DNA of 64,000 bases from Pseudomonas canadensis (GTDB lineage: Bacteria > Pseudomonadota > Gammaproteobacteria > Pseudomonadales > Pseudomonadaceae), in the NCBI RefSeq assembly GCF_000503215.1, contig NZ_AYTD01000013.1, positions 796,009-860,008 on the forward strand. The letters are read 5' to 3'. The first letter of the stretch is position 1. Every line of letters starts with the position of its first letter. Below the pieces are notes generated by a model. The model made no database searches and was not told the DNA's origin. It saw only the letters and a program-made list of their open reading frames with translations. This document shows positions 36,701-44,939 of this stretch, piece by piece. The translations under genes and the position numbers were made by a program.

Positions 36701-37258
36701 ATGCAAGACGACGATTTTTCCCTATTCAAAAACGAGCTGCGCGGCGTCAAGCCGATCAAGCACGACCGCGCCGACACCGGCAAACCCAAGGCCGACCGGG
36801 CGCAGATCGCCAAGCTGCGTCAGGCCGCGACCGTGCGCACCGATGCCACCACCGTGGATGGCCTGTCGGACCAGTTCGTGATCGACGTCGGCCCCGAAGA
36901 CGAGCTGATGTGGGCCCGCGATGGCGTGCAGGAAAGCCAGATGCGCAAGCTCAAGGCCGGCCAGATCTCGTTCGAAGGCAGCCTTGATCTACATGGCATG
37001 AATGTCGAAAAAGCCCGAGAAACCCTGTGGGCCTTCCTGGCTGAAGCCACCAAGTTCGAAATCCGCTGCGTACGCGTCACCCACGGCAAGGCTGTGCGGC
37101 TGGACGGCAAGCGCCCGATGATCAAAAGCCACGTCAACACCTGGCTGCGCCAGCATGCCCAGGTGCTCGGTTTTGCCTCATGCCAGGCCCGCCACGGCGG
37201 CGCGGGGGCGGTGTATGTGATGCTCAAGCGCACCATGATGGAAGGGCGCGACGAGTAA
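36701..37258 (+). CDS. Smr-domain protein (putative DNA endonuclease)
   Basis: A 185-residue protein with a C-terminal Smr domain: LDLHGM near residue 97, the THGK motif near 127, and the end RHGGAGAVYVMLKR. The stand-alone Smr proteins nick DNA or RNA and relate to the C-terminus of MutS2. The first ~80 residues are charged and probably flexible. GGAGG precedes the ATG. folE follows at 79 bases. Confidence 0.9.
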   Translation: MQDDDFSLFKNELRGVKPIKHDRADTGKPKADRAQIAKLRQAATVRTDATTVDGLSDQFVIDVGPEDELMWARDGVQESQMRKLKAGQISFEGSLDLHGMNVEKARETLWAFLAEATKFEIRCVRVTHGKAVRLDGKRPMIKSHVNTWLRQHAQVLGFASCQARHGGAGAVYVMLKRTMMEGRDE

Positions 37259-37336
37259 CAAGTGCCATCGTCAGGCTTGCAGCGATGTGCCCGCCACCGT
37301 AACCTTGCGCTTTGCGAAAATCCCACAGGTAGTTTC

Positions 37337-37882
37337 ATGTCCCTGGAACAGAATTACACCGCGATCCTCGGCCAACTCGGCGAGGACGTTTCCCGCGAGG
37401 GCCTGCTCGACACGCCAAAGCGTGCCGCCAAGGCGATGCAGTACCTCTGCCGCGGCTATGAGCAGACTCTGGAAGAAGTCACCAACGGTGCCTTGTTCAG
37501 CTCCGACAACAGCGAAATGGTGCTGGTCAAGGACATCGAGTTGTACTCGCTGTGCGAACACCACCTGTTGCCGTTCATCGGCAAGGCGCACGTAGCCTAC
37601 ATCCCGAGCGGCAAAGTGCTGGGCCTGTCCAAGGTTGCGCGGATTGTCGACATGTACGCGCGCCGCCTGCAGATCCAGGAAAACCTCAGCCGCCAGATCG
37701 CCGACGCGGTGATGCAAGTGACCGGCGCCCTGGGCGTGGCCGTGGTGATCGAAGCCAAGCACATGTGCATGATGATGCGCGGTGTGGAGAAACAGAATTC
37801 GTCGATGATCACTTCGGTGATGCTGGGTGAGTTCCGCGAAAACGCGGCCACCCGCAGCGAATTCCTCAGCCTGATCAAGTAA
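37337..37882 (+). CDS. folE: GTP cyclohydrolase I FolE
   Basis: A 181-residue enzyme making 7,8-dihydroneopterin triphosphate from GTP, the first step of folate synthesis. The zinc ligands Cys73, His76 (CEHH) and Cys144 (HMCMMMRG) are all present with the same spacing as in E. coli FolE. It is shorter than the E. coli enzyme at the N-terminus, as is usual for pseudomonads. The start is ATG 37337; an upstream in-frame extension is not supported. Confidence 0.95.
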   Translation: MSLEQNYTAILGQLGEDVSREGLLDTPKRAAKAMQYLCRGYEQTLEEVTNGALFSSDNSEMVLVKDIELYSLCEHHLLPFIGKAHVAYIPSGKVLGLSKVARIVDMYARRLQIQENLSRQIADAVMQVTGALGVAVVIEAKHMCMMMRGVEKQNSSMITSVMLGEFRENAATRSEFLSLIK

Positions 37883-37894
37883 CAGGCTGTGCAC

Positions 37895-37926
37895 AAAAAA
37901 ACCGGCGTTCATCGCCGGTTTTTTTT
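37895..37926 (+). terminator. Rho-independent terminator after folE
   Basis: Stem ACCGGCG / CGCCGGT (37901-37919), loop TTCAT, A run before and eight T after. Confidence 0.92.
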
Positions 37927-37983
37927 CGTCTGCAAAATTGAGGTAAGCTGCGGCCCCTTCTTCATGGGCAAGAGGTTTCAGCC

Positions 37984-38355
37984 ATGTTCGTCAAAGCACT
38001 TCGAGTGGGCCTCGGCCACGTCATCATCGCGGGCGACTTTCTTACCCGCCCACGCAAAAAGCAGCGTTCCGCCGAGCAACAGGCACAGGTGAATGCAGCG
38101 GCCAAAGAGCTGACGCTGTATCAGTTCCACGCCTGCCCGTTCTGCGTGAAGACCCGTCGCACCCTGCACCGCCTGAATGTGCCCGTCGCGCTGAAAGATG
38201 CGAAGAATAACGACCAGGACCGCCAGACCCTGCTGGAGCAAGGCGGCAAGATCAAGGTGCCGTGCCTGCGTATCGAAGAGAATGGCCAGACCACCTGGAT
38301 GTATGACTCCAAGGTGATCATTGATTACCTCGATAAGCGTTTCGCAGCAGTCTGA
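37984..38355 (+). CDS. Glutaredoxin/GST-N-domain protein
   Basis: A 123-residue thioredoxin-fold protein with the dithiol CPFC (Cys51, Cys54) in the context YQFHACPFCVKTRR, and the VPCLRIE loop with the cis-Pro expected for glutathione binding. The N-terminal 40 residues contain a short hydrophobic stretch (GLGHVIIAGDFL) and a basic segment, so it may be membrane-associated. A glutathione-dependent oxidoreductase is the likely role. AAGAGG lies before the ATG. Confidence 0.85.
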   Translation: MFVKALRVGLGHVIIAGDFLTRPRKKQRSAEQQAQVNAAAKELTLYQFHACPFCVKTRRTLHRLNVPVALKDAKNNDQDRQTLLEQGGKIKVPCLRIEENGQTTWMYDSKVIIDYLDKRFAAV

Positions 38356-38367
38356 CAGCCCCCCACC

Positions 38368-38453
38368 TGTAGGAGCCCGGCTTGCCGGCGATGGCGTCCG
38401 TAAAATCGCCGCCTGGCGTTGGGGCCTCATCGCCGGCAAGCCGGGCTCCTACA
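38368..38453. repeat. REP inverted pair overlapping a stop codon
   Basis: TGTAGGAGCCCGGCTTGCCG and its complement at the right end, with a spacer. The TAG read on the minus strand (38449-38451) ends the AtuA-associated small gene. Confidence 0.92.
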
Positions 38454-38766
38454 GGTCGTTGATATCCAGATCCAGCAGCGCGGACCCTAGGCATTTGCCA
38501 TGGGCATCCAGCGCCAGCGAGCGGGTGACGCCGCCGCGCAGGATGCCCGGCAACACGAAGTTCAGCGCCTGCACATTCGGCAACTCATAACGCCGCACCG
38601 GCGCCGCACCCGGTTCCCGTAAGCCCGCGAAAAACTCGGCCACGCGCTCGGCCGTCAATTGTTCGCAGAGCAGTGGGTAGTCCTCGACACGATAAGCAAT
38701 GATCGAAATGTTCGACGTGTCGCCCTTATCCCCTGTGCGGGAATGGGCCAGCATCTGCAGCTTCAT
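38449..38766 (-). CDS. AtuA-associated small protein (AtuA C-terminal-like)
   Basis: A 105-residue protein with the conserved start LAHSRTGDKGDTSNISIIAY. In other bacteria this piece is often fused to the C-terminus of AtuA/DUF1446 proteins, here it is a separate gene overlapping AtuA by ATGA. Function unknown but surely coupled to AtuA. Its stop codon comes from a REP element, so the last residues may not be ancestral. Confidence 0.82.
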   Translation of the reverse strand: MKLQMLAHSRTGDKGDTSNISIIAYRVEDYPLLCEQLTAERVAEFFAGLREPGAAPVRRYELPNVQALNFVLPGILRGGVTRSLALDAHGKCLGSALLDLDINDL

Positions 38767-40088
38767 GCTTCGATCCTCGGGTTGACCTTATCGCGCGGCA
38801 GCAACAACGACGCTACCGCCACCACCTGACGCACGCTTTTGCTGGCACCGCCGCCGCCCGACGGGCCGTTGGTGTAGAGGGTTTCCACTTCATTGCCCAC
38901 CCGAACCGCCTCACCACGCTCCTCACAGCGAGCCGCCACGCGCAGGCGCACTTCCCAAGGCTCGACCGTGCTGCGCGGACCGTGGAGCGAGTCCATGCCG
39001 ATCAACTCAGCACGCACGTCCTGCATCTTCACGCCCATCAGTTCAAGACGCTTGAGGACGACATCCCGAGCCAGCTGCGCCCGTGCGACAGCGCCGGGAC
39101 CGCCGTAGGACATCTGCCCTTCACCTATCCAACCGTCCAGATAGCCGACACTGACCTTCAACTTTTCTGGGCGCGCAAGGCCGTCTGCACCTCGGGCACG
39201 CACGCGGTCGACGCTTTCCTCAACGAAACTCACTTGAGAGAAATCGGCCGTCACGTCAGGCGTGAGGTACGCCGCCGGGTCGTGCACTTCATAGATCAGC
39301 TGTTCAGTGCAGGTCGCACGGCTGACCCGCCCGCCGGACCCACCCACCTTGGTAATCACCGCCTCACCGTCCTCAGCGATCTCGGCCAAGGGGAAACCCA
39401 GGCGCGCCAGGTCCTCCACATCCTTGAAGCCAGGATCCGCGAAATAGCCGCCGCTGACTTGCCCGGCGCATTCAAGCAAATGCCCCACCAACGTGCCGCG
39501 CCCCAGACGCTGCCAATCGTCCGCTGCCCAACCGAATGCAAACATCTGCGGTGCCAGGAACAGCGAGGGGTCAGCCACACGCCCGGTGATCACTACGTCC
39601 GCATCGGTCTTCAACGCCTGCAGAATGCCGTCGACGCCCAAATAGGCATTCGCGGAAATCAGTCGTGCGCCCAAGGAACCGACCGTCTGGCCGTTATCCA
39701 GCAAACACTCGGGCTGCAACACGCTCAACACATCATCGCCGACGACAGCGACCACCTTGAGATCAAGGCCCAATTCTTTGGCGATTCGCCGCACTTCACT
39801 GGCCGCTGCCACCGGATTGGCCGCGCCCATATTGGTAATCACCCGCAAGCGACGACGCCCGGCTTTCACACCAACGAAAGGCAACACGCGGCGCATACGC
39901 TCACTCAACAGCGGGTCGTAACCGCCCTCTGGATCGCTGATTCGCGCCTGCTGCGCCAAAGCAATCGTGCGTTCGGCCAGGCATTCGAACACCAGGTAAT
40001 CCAGGTCGCCCTGCTCGGCCAGTTCCACGGCAGGTTCGATACGGTCGCCGGAATAGCCGGCGCCGGAACCGATACGCAAGGTTTTCAT
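38763..40088 (-). CDS. AtuA family protein (DUF1446)
   Basis: A 441-residue DUF1446/AtuA protein. The start RIGSGAGYSGDRIEPAVELA and the internal GRVADPSLFLAP and GGSGGRVSRATC motifs are characteristic. AtuA is encoded with the acyclic terpene (citronellol) degradation genes in P. aeruginosa but its reaction is not defined, and the other atu genes are absent here. The gene starts one base after the CitMHS transporter gene, so it probably handles whatever that transporter imports. Confidence 0.88.
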   Translation of the reverse strand: MKTLRIGSGAGYSGDRIEPAVELAEQGDLDYLVFECLAERTIALAQQARISDPEGGYDPLLSERMRRVLPFVGVKAGRRRLRVITNMGAANPVAAASEVRRIAKELGLDLKVVAVVGDDVLSVLQPECLLDNGQTVGSLGARLISANAYLGVDGILQALKTDADVVITGRVADPSLFLAPQMFAFGWAADDWQRLGRGTLVGHLLECAGQVSGGYFADPGFKDVEDLARLGFPLAEIAEDGEAVITKVGGSGGRVSRATCTEQLIYEVHDPAAYLTPDVTADFSQVSFVEESVDRVRARGADGLARPEKLKVSVGYLDGWIGEGQMSYGGPGAVARAQLARDVVLKRLELMGVKMQDVRAELIGMDSLHGPRSTVEPWEVRLRVAARCEERGEAVRVGNEVETLYTNGPSGGGGASKSVRQVVAVASLLLPRDKVNPRIEA

Positions 40089-40089
40089 C

Positions 40090-41382
40090 TCAAATAACTC
40101 CCAGGAGCAACGCGGTCAGGGTCATCAACACCGACGCGGCAAACAGAAACGGAATGGTGAAGCGCTGGTGATCGGCCAGTTCGATCTTGCACAGGCCCAC
40201 CAACAGGAAGGTCGCTGGGGTCAGCGGGCTGACTGGGAAGCCAGTGGTGTGCACACCCAGCAACGAGGCCTGGGCAACTTGCAGCGGGTCGACGCCTAGG
40301 GCCTTGCCGACTTCGGCGATCACCGGCATCACGCCGAAATAGTAGGAATCCGGGTCAAACAGCATGCTCAGTGGCATGGAAATGAAGCCCACCACCGCCG
40401 GGATCAACTTGCCGTGGCCGGCCGGAATCTGCGCCACCGCCACTTCGGCAATCGCCTTGAGCATGCCGGTGCCCTGCATGATGCCGGTGAACACCCCGGC
40501 GGCGAGCAGGATGCTGGCCATGGTCAGGGCGGTTTTGGCATGGGCGTCGATGCGGGCACGCTGGGCGTCGACGTTCGGGTAGTTGATACACAGTGCCACC
40601 ACCGTGCCGAGCATGAACATCACCACCGGATCGACCCAACCGGCAATCATCACCACCATCACCAACACGGTCAGGATCAGGTTGACCCAGAACAGGCGCG
40701 GGCGACGCAGCTTGATGTCATCGTCACTCAGCACCCGTTGCGGCACCGCATCCACGGTGGAGCCAGCGCCGAGGCCCAGGCGTTTCTCTTCGCGACGGCC
40801 GAGCCACCAGGCACAGGCGAACACAAAGATCAGGCCGACAATCTGCACGGGGATCAGCGGCTGGAACAGGTCCGCCACCGGCACGTGCAGGGCCGCAGAG
40901 GAACGCAGCACCGGACCGGTCCACGGCAAGAAGTTGACCCCGGCCGCCATCGCGCAAACACAAGCCAGGATGCGTTTATCGATGCCCAGCCGTGTATACA
41001 ACGGCAGCATCGCCGGCACCGTCACCAGAAAGGTCACCGCGCCGGAGCCATCCAAATGCACCAGCAGCGCCAGGGTCGCGGTGCCTACGACAATGCGTGT
41101 AGGACGCGTGCCTACCGTGCGCAGGATGCGATCAATGATGGGGTCGAGCATGCCGGCATCGGTCATGATCCCGAAAAACAGGATCGCAAACACAAACATG
41201 CCCACCACGGGGGCGACGTTCTTGATGCCGGTGATGATGAAGGCGCTGGTTTGCAAGCCGAACCCGCCAAGCAGCGCGGCGATGATCGGCAGGGCGATCA
41301 GGGCCACCAGTGGCGAAAGGCGTTTGCTCATGACGGCAGCGAGCAGGCACAGGATGGTAATGACACCCAGGGTAGCGAGCAT
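40090..41382 (-). CDS. CitMHS-family carboxylate transporter
   Basis: A 430-residue membrane protein with 11-12 helices, of the CitMHS (citrate-metal:H+ symporter) family. Members import metal-complexed citrate or related acids. The pseudo-repeat with GMFVFAILFFGIMTDAGM and the late GVHTTGFPVSPLTPATFLLV-type segment are typical. It is the first gene of a CitMHS-AtuA-AtuA' operon divergent from a LysR gene. GGAG precedes the ATG. Confidence 0.88.
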   Translation of the reverse strand: MLATLGVITILCLLAAVMSKRLSPLVALIALPIIAALLGGFGLQTSAFIITGIKNVAPVVGMFVFAILFFGIMTDAGMLDPIIDRILRTVGTRPTRIVVGTATLALLVHLDGSGAVTFLVTVPAMLPLYTRLGIDKRILACVCAMAAGVNFLPWTGPVLRSSAALHVPVADLFQPLIPVQIVGLIFVFACAWWLGRREEKRLGLGAGSTVDAVPQRVLSDDDIKLRRPRLFWVNLILTVLVMVVMIAGWVDPVVMFMLGTVVALCINYPNVDAQRARIDAHAKTALTMASILLAAGVFTGIMQGTGMLKAIAEVAVAQIPAGHGKLIPAVVGFISMPLSMLFDPDSYYFGVMPVIAEVGKALGVDPLQVAQASLLGVHTTGFPVSPLTPATFLLVGLCKIELADHQRFTIPFLFAASVLMTLTALLLGVI

Positions 41383-41507
41383 GGGTTACTCCAGAGCGGC
41401 CTTGATGGCCGGTTATTGTTTTCCCTGGAGTATTGGAAGCAGGTTAATCTTTGTAAATTGGAATATTCACCCGCTAGTGTTCGGAAAAACAAAATGAAGC
41501 TGCTCTT
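41383..41507. promoter_or_regulatory. Divergent promoter region between CitMHS operon and LysR gene
   Basis: A 125-base gap whose right half is AT-rich (41415-41475). LysR proteins usually bind T-N11-A sites here; several candidates exist (for instance in the stretch around TTGTAAATTGGAATATTCA) but none is decisive. Confidence 0.45.
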
Positions 41508-42395
41508 ATGAAAAACAGCATCCAACACATCCAGGCTTTCCTCGCCGTCGCTCGCACCGGCAGTTTCACCAAGGCCGCCAACGAGTTGCACCTGTCGCCC
41601 TCTGCGCTCACCGTACAGGTGCAACAGCTGGAAGACTGGCTCGGCGTCGCCCTGCTCGACCGCAGCCCCCGCCATGTCAGCATCACCGCTGCGGGCCAGG
41701 ACGCGCGTGGCCCCATGGAAAAACTGCTGCTGGACCTGGACAACATCGTCACCGGCTCCCGCGACCTTGCCGCCCTGCGCCGAGGCGTGGTCACTATAGC
41801 TGCCCTGCCCTCCGTATGCGCCGGCACATTGCCGCCGGTTCTACGCGTGTTTCGCGAGCGCTTTGCCGGGATCGAAGTGCGCCTGCATGACCTGGTGGCC
41901 CATCGCATTCATGCCCAAGTGCGTTCCGGCGAGGTGGATTTCGGCATCGGCGTGCGCGCACGGCTCAGCCACGGCCTGGAATTCGTGCCGGTGTTGAATG
42001 ATCGCTTGTGTGCATTCGTGCCGGTCGACCATCCGCTGACCCGCCATCGCACACTGACCCTGGAGCAGTTGGCCGATCAGCCGATCATCCTCACTGGCCG
42101 CGACAGCAGCGTGCGCGAGCAAGTGGATGCATTGTTCGATGAGACTCGGTTGACGATGAACGCCGGCATGGAGGCCAACTACATGTCGACGGTATTGGCA
42201 TTGGTGCGCCAAGGGTTGGGGATCAGTGTGCTGCCGGAGTCGGCGGCGGACAGCCTGGAGGGATTGAAACGCATCAACATCGATCATCCCGGCGTGAACC
42301 GGGAGATCGGGTTGATCAGTCGCAGCGGGATGGGCTTGAGCCCCGCGGCGCAGCGGTGTTTTGATCTACTGAATACAGAATTGCGATCCCTGTAG
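41508..42395 (+). CDS. LysR-type transcriptional regulator
   Basis: A 295-residue LTTR with an N-terminal winged helix-turn-helix (FLAVARTGSFTKAANELHLS, then SALTVQVQQLEDWLG) and a C-terminal periplasmic-binding-protein-like effector domain. Its position divergent to the CitMHS-AtuA operon makes it the probable activator of that operon, responding to the imported acid. Its stop TAG is the TAG of a REP element (C-terminus ...LRSL). Confidence 0.93.
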   Translation: MKNSIQHIQAFLAVARTGSFTKAANELHLSPSALTVQVQQLEDWLGVALLDRSPRHVSITAAGQDARGPMEKLLLDLDNIVTGSRDLAALRRGVVTIAALPSVCAGTLPPVLRVFRERFAGIEVRLHDLVAHRIHAQVRSGEVDFGIGVRARLSHGLEFVPVLNDRLCAFVPVDHPLTRHRTLTLEQLADQPIILTGRDSSVREQVDALFDETRLTMNAGMEANYMSTVLALVRQGLGISVLPESAADSLEGLKRINIDHPGVNREIGLISRSGMGLSPAAQRCFDLLNTELRSL

Positions 42396-42458
42396 GAGCC
42401 CGGCTTGCCGGCGATGGCGCCCCTGAAAACGCTATCGCCGGCAAGCCGGGCTCCTACA
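42391..42458. repeat. REP inverted pair overlapping the LysR stop codon
   Basis: TGTAGGAGCCCGGCTTGCCG and its complement around a 20-base spacer; the TAG at 42393-42395 ends the LysR gene. Confidence 0.92.
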
Positions 42459-42469
42459 GATTAGGGTAC

Positions 42470-43072
42470 TCAGTCCAACATGGCGACGTGCTTGGGATGG
42501 CTGGCCACTCGCGCCAGCCAGGCTTGAACACCCGGATAAGCATCCAACTCAAAACCACCCTCATTCGCCACATGGGTGTAGGCATACAAGGCCACATCGG
42601 CGATGGAGAACTGATCGCCCACCAGATACGGCGTGAGTTGCAATTGGCGCTCCATCACTTTGAGCGCTTTGTAACCGCCCTTGTGCAGCTTCTTGTATTC
42701 CTCCAGGCGATCCTCAGGCAACCCCAGGTAAAACTGGATAAACCGCGCCACCGCAATGTACGGCTCGTGGCTGTACTGCTCGAAGAACTGCCACTGCAGC
42801 ACTTGCGTGCGCAGGCGCGGTTCGGAAGGTAGGAATTCACTGCCATCGGCCAGGAAGTTGAGAATCGCGTTGGACTCCCACAGGCAGGTGCCGTCTTCCA
42901 GTTCCAGCACGGGGATCTTGCCGTTGGGGTTCTTCGCCAGGAATTCGGCGGTCTGGGTGTCACCCTTGAGGATGTCCACATCCACCCATTGGTACGGGAT
43001 GCCCAACAGGCTGAGCATCAATTTGATCTTGTAGCAGTTGCCCGACTTGTAATCGCCATAAACCTTGTACAT
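42470..43072 (-). CDS. Glutathione S-transferase family protein
   Basis: A 200-residue GST with the N-terminal thioredoxin domain (start MYKVYGDYKSGNCYKIKLML; Ser10 as candidate catalytic residue, NPNGKIPVL with cis-Pro) and the all-helical C-terminal domain. Substrate unknown. The start is ATG 43072 after AGGGGAGC. It follows the aminotransferase gene on the same strand by ten bases, so they may be co-transcribed. Confidence 0.9.
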   Translation of the reverse strand: MYKVYGDYKSGNCYKIKLMLSLLGIPYQWVDVDILKGDTQTAEFLAKNPNGKIPVLELEDGTCLWESNAILNFLADGSEFLPSEPRLRTQVLQWQFFEQYSHEPYIAVARFIQFYLGLPEDRLEEYKKLHKGGYKALKVMERQLQLTPYLVGDQFSIADVALYAYTHVANEGGFELDAYPGVQAWLARVASHPKHVAMLD

Positions 43073-43082
43073 GGGGCTCCCC

Positions 43083-44249
43083 TTATGCCGCTTGCGCGTG
43101 CTGTGCTTGACGGACAACCGCGGCCAGGCGCTTGAGACCTTCGTCGAGGCGGGCCGGGTCGATATGGCTGAAATTGAGCCGCAGAGAACCATGATGTTGG
43201 TCCGGCTCGGAAAAAAACGGTTCACCGGGCATGAACGCTACATTCTGTTCCAGCGCTTGCGCCAACAAGGTGCGGGTGTCGAGTGGCTGTTTCAAGGTCA
43301 GCCAGAAGAATAATCCACCTTGGGGCACTTGCCAGTCGGCCAGATCGGCGAAGTGACACTTTAGCGCAGCCTGGAATGCATCGCGGCGCTGGCGGTAAAA
43401 ACTACGCAGTTCCACCAGATGCCGTTGGTATTTTTCGCTGCCGATCCACTGCATCGCCTGCCATTGGCCAACACGATTGGTGTGCAGATCGGCCGATTGC
43501 TTGAGCTTGAGCAAGTGCGGGAACAGGTCCGGGCTGGCGATCAGGTAGCCGACGCGCAAACCCGGCAACAGGGTCTTGGACACGGTGCCGGTGTAGATCC
43601 AACTGGCTTTTTTCAGGCGCCCGACGATGGGTTTGGCGCTGCCGCCGTCGAAGGTCAGTTCGCGGTAGGGCTCGTCTTCAATCAGAGTGACGCCGAATTC
43701 ATCGAGCAGCGCAGCGACGGCTTCGCGCTTGGCTTCGCTGTAGCGTACGGCGGACGGATTCTGGAAGGTCGGGATCAGGTAGATGAACGCCGGGCGATGG
43801 CGTTCGAGGTTGGCGCGCAACGCGGCCAGGTTAGGGCCATCGGCTTCCAGTTGCACGGTAAGACAATCGGCACCGAACAGTTGGAATATCTGCAAGGCGG
43901 CGAGGTAAGTCGGGCCTTCCAACAGAATCTGCGTGCCTTTGTCGATGTACAGCTTGGCCGCCAAGTCCAGGGTTTGCTGGGAACCGCTGACCACCAGCAC
44001 CTGGCTGGCCTGGCACGGCACGCCGAGTGCACGCGCTTCGGCGGCAAGCAATTCGCGCAACTGTGGCTCGCCTTCGCTCATGCCGTATTGGCCAATGTTG
44101 AGGGGCATGTCGTCCCAGTTCAGCGCAGGCAGCATGGCTTCGGCCGGCAGGCCACCGGCGAACGACATCACTTCCGGGCGCTGGGCTGCCGCGAGGATTT
44201 CACGGATCAAGGAGCTTTTGAGGCGCGTAACACGTTCAGAGAAGGCCAT
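43083..44249 (-). CDS. PLP-dependent aminotransferase (class I, LysN/2-aminoadipate type)
   Basis: A 388-residue fold-type I aminotransferase without the GntR N-terminal domain of the MocR family. The PLP Lys is Lys225 in SKTLLPGLRVGY, and GLPAEAMLPALNWDD near the start is typical of the 2-aminoadipate/valine-pyruvate-type group. The amino acid substrate is unclear. It is divergent from a MarR gene, with two MarR-type operators in the shared 81-base gap. Confidence 0.9.
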   Translation of the reverse strand: MAFSERVTRLKSSLIREILAAAQRPEVMSFAGGLPAEAMLPALNWDDMPLNIGQYGMSEGEPQLRELLAAEARALGVPCQASQVLVVSGSQQTLDLAAKLYIDKGTQILLEGPTYLAALQIFQLFGADCLTVQLEADGPNLAALRANLERHRPAFIYLIPTFQNPSAVRYSEAKREAVAALLDEFGVTLIEDEPYRELTFDGGSAKPIVGRLKKASWIYTGTVSKTLLPGLRVGYLIASPDLFPHLLKLKQSADLHTNRVGQWQAMQWIGSEKYQRHLVELRSFYRQRRDAFQAALKCHFADLADWQVPQGGLFFWLTLKQPLDTRTLLAQALEQNVAFMPGEPFFSEPDQHHGSLRLNFSHIDPARLDEGLKRLAAVVRQAQHAQAA

Positions 44250-44281
44250 AAGGTCACCGGTAGCGAAGCCTCTGGGAAATA

Positions 44282-44298
44282 CGTCAAACTAGTTGACC
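44282..44298. promoter_or_regulatory. MarR-type operator 1
   Basis: CGTCAA-N5-TTGACC; the inner GTCAA/TTGAC arms are a perfect inverted repeat. It lies in the shared promoter of the aminotransferase and MarR genes, 33 bases upstream of the aminotransferase start. Confidence 0.65.
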
Positions 44299-44323
44299 GA
44301 AATTACGACGACTCACACGGATA

Positions 44324-44340
44324 CGTCAATATGCTTGACC
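44324..44340. promoter_or_regulatory. MarR-type operator 2, over the marR start codon
   Basis: CGTCAA-N5-TTGACC, identical arms and spacing to operator 1 and exactly 42 bp (four helical turns) from it. The ATG of the MarR gene lies inside, fitting autorepression. Confidence 0.65.
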
Positions 44341-44762
44341 TTAAAAACCCCACCGCTCAGCAAACAGCCATGGAAGCGTTCTTCTTCGGCTACCAGGCGT
44401 TTACCGCCAAAGCCGACGAAATGCTGGAGCGCCGTGGCCTGAGCCGGGTGCACCAGCGCATTGTGTTTTTTATCGCACGCTACCCGGCCTTGAGCGTGAA
44501 GGAACTGCTGGAGTTGCTCGGTGTGAGCAAGCAAGCGCTGAACATGCCGCTGCGCCAATTGCAGGAAATGCACCTGGTGAACAGCGTTGCATCTGAGACC
44601 GACAAACGTAAACGCCTGCTGGAATTGACCGACGAAGGCCTGCGTTTCGAGCAATCTCTGCGCCGTGAACAGGTGAAACTGTTGCAACGCGCGTTCAGTG
44701 AAGCGGGCGAAGAGGCAGTGACAGGATGGCTGGCCGTCAATCAGGCATTGAGCGCGAACTAG
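44331..44762 (+). CDS. MarR-family transcriptional regulator
   Basis: A 143-residue winged-helix protein: dimerisation helices at both ends, the DNA-binding core LSVKELLELLGVSKQALNMPLRQL and the wing ETDKRKRLLELT. The frame is open far upstream, but that part is antisense to the aminotransferase and not coding; the ATG at 44331 fits the family start. It probably represses itself and the divergent aminotransferase-GST unit through the two GTCAA-N5-TTGAC sites. Confidence 0.9.
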   Translation: MLDLKNPTAQQTAMEAFFFGYQAFTAKADEMLERRGLSRVHQRIVFFIARYPALSVKELLELLGVSKQALNMPLRQLQEMHLVNSVASETDKRKRLLELTDEGLRFEQSLRREQVKLLQRAFSEAGEEAVTGWLAVNQALSAN

Positions 44763-44791
44763 CCCTTCACACCGCTATTCGAAAACATTAT

Positions 44792-44819
44792 TTGCTTTAT
44801 TTGTATACAAAAGCATAAT
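44792..44819 (+). promoter_or_regulatory. Promoter and operator of the guanine/hypoxanthine permease
   Basis: A sigma-70-like pair TTGCTT (44792) and CATAAT (44814) with a 16-base spacer. The perfect palindrome TTGTATACAA at 44801-44810 fills the spacer, a classical repressor position. The same word recurs upstream of puuE and, slightly changed, of uraH. Confidence 0.6.
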
Positions 44820-44836
44820 TCGCCTCGTGCGAGTTC

Positions 44837-44852
44837 TTGACCTATTGGTCAA
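44837..44852. promoter_or_regulatory. Palindrome in the leader of the permease gene
   Basis: TTGACC-TATT-GGTCAA, a perfect 6-bp inverted repeat about 90 bases before the GTG start. It may bind a regulator or form a leader hairpin. Confidence 0.4.
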
Positions 44853-44939
44853 CAAAACCCGCCAGTACCTCAAAGCGCTGTTGCCCACACCCGTGACCGG
44901 CGCTGGAAATAACAATAAAACTCTTGAGGAGTACTCGCT

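Noticed and set aside
43419..44330. An N-terminal extension of the MarR gene by about 300 codons
   Set aside because: It would run antisense to the aminotransferase and would make MarR three times its normal length.
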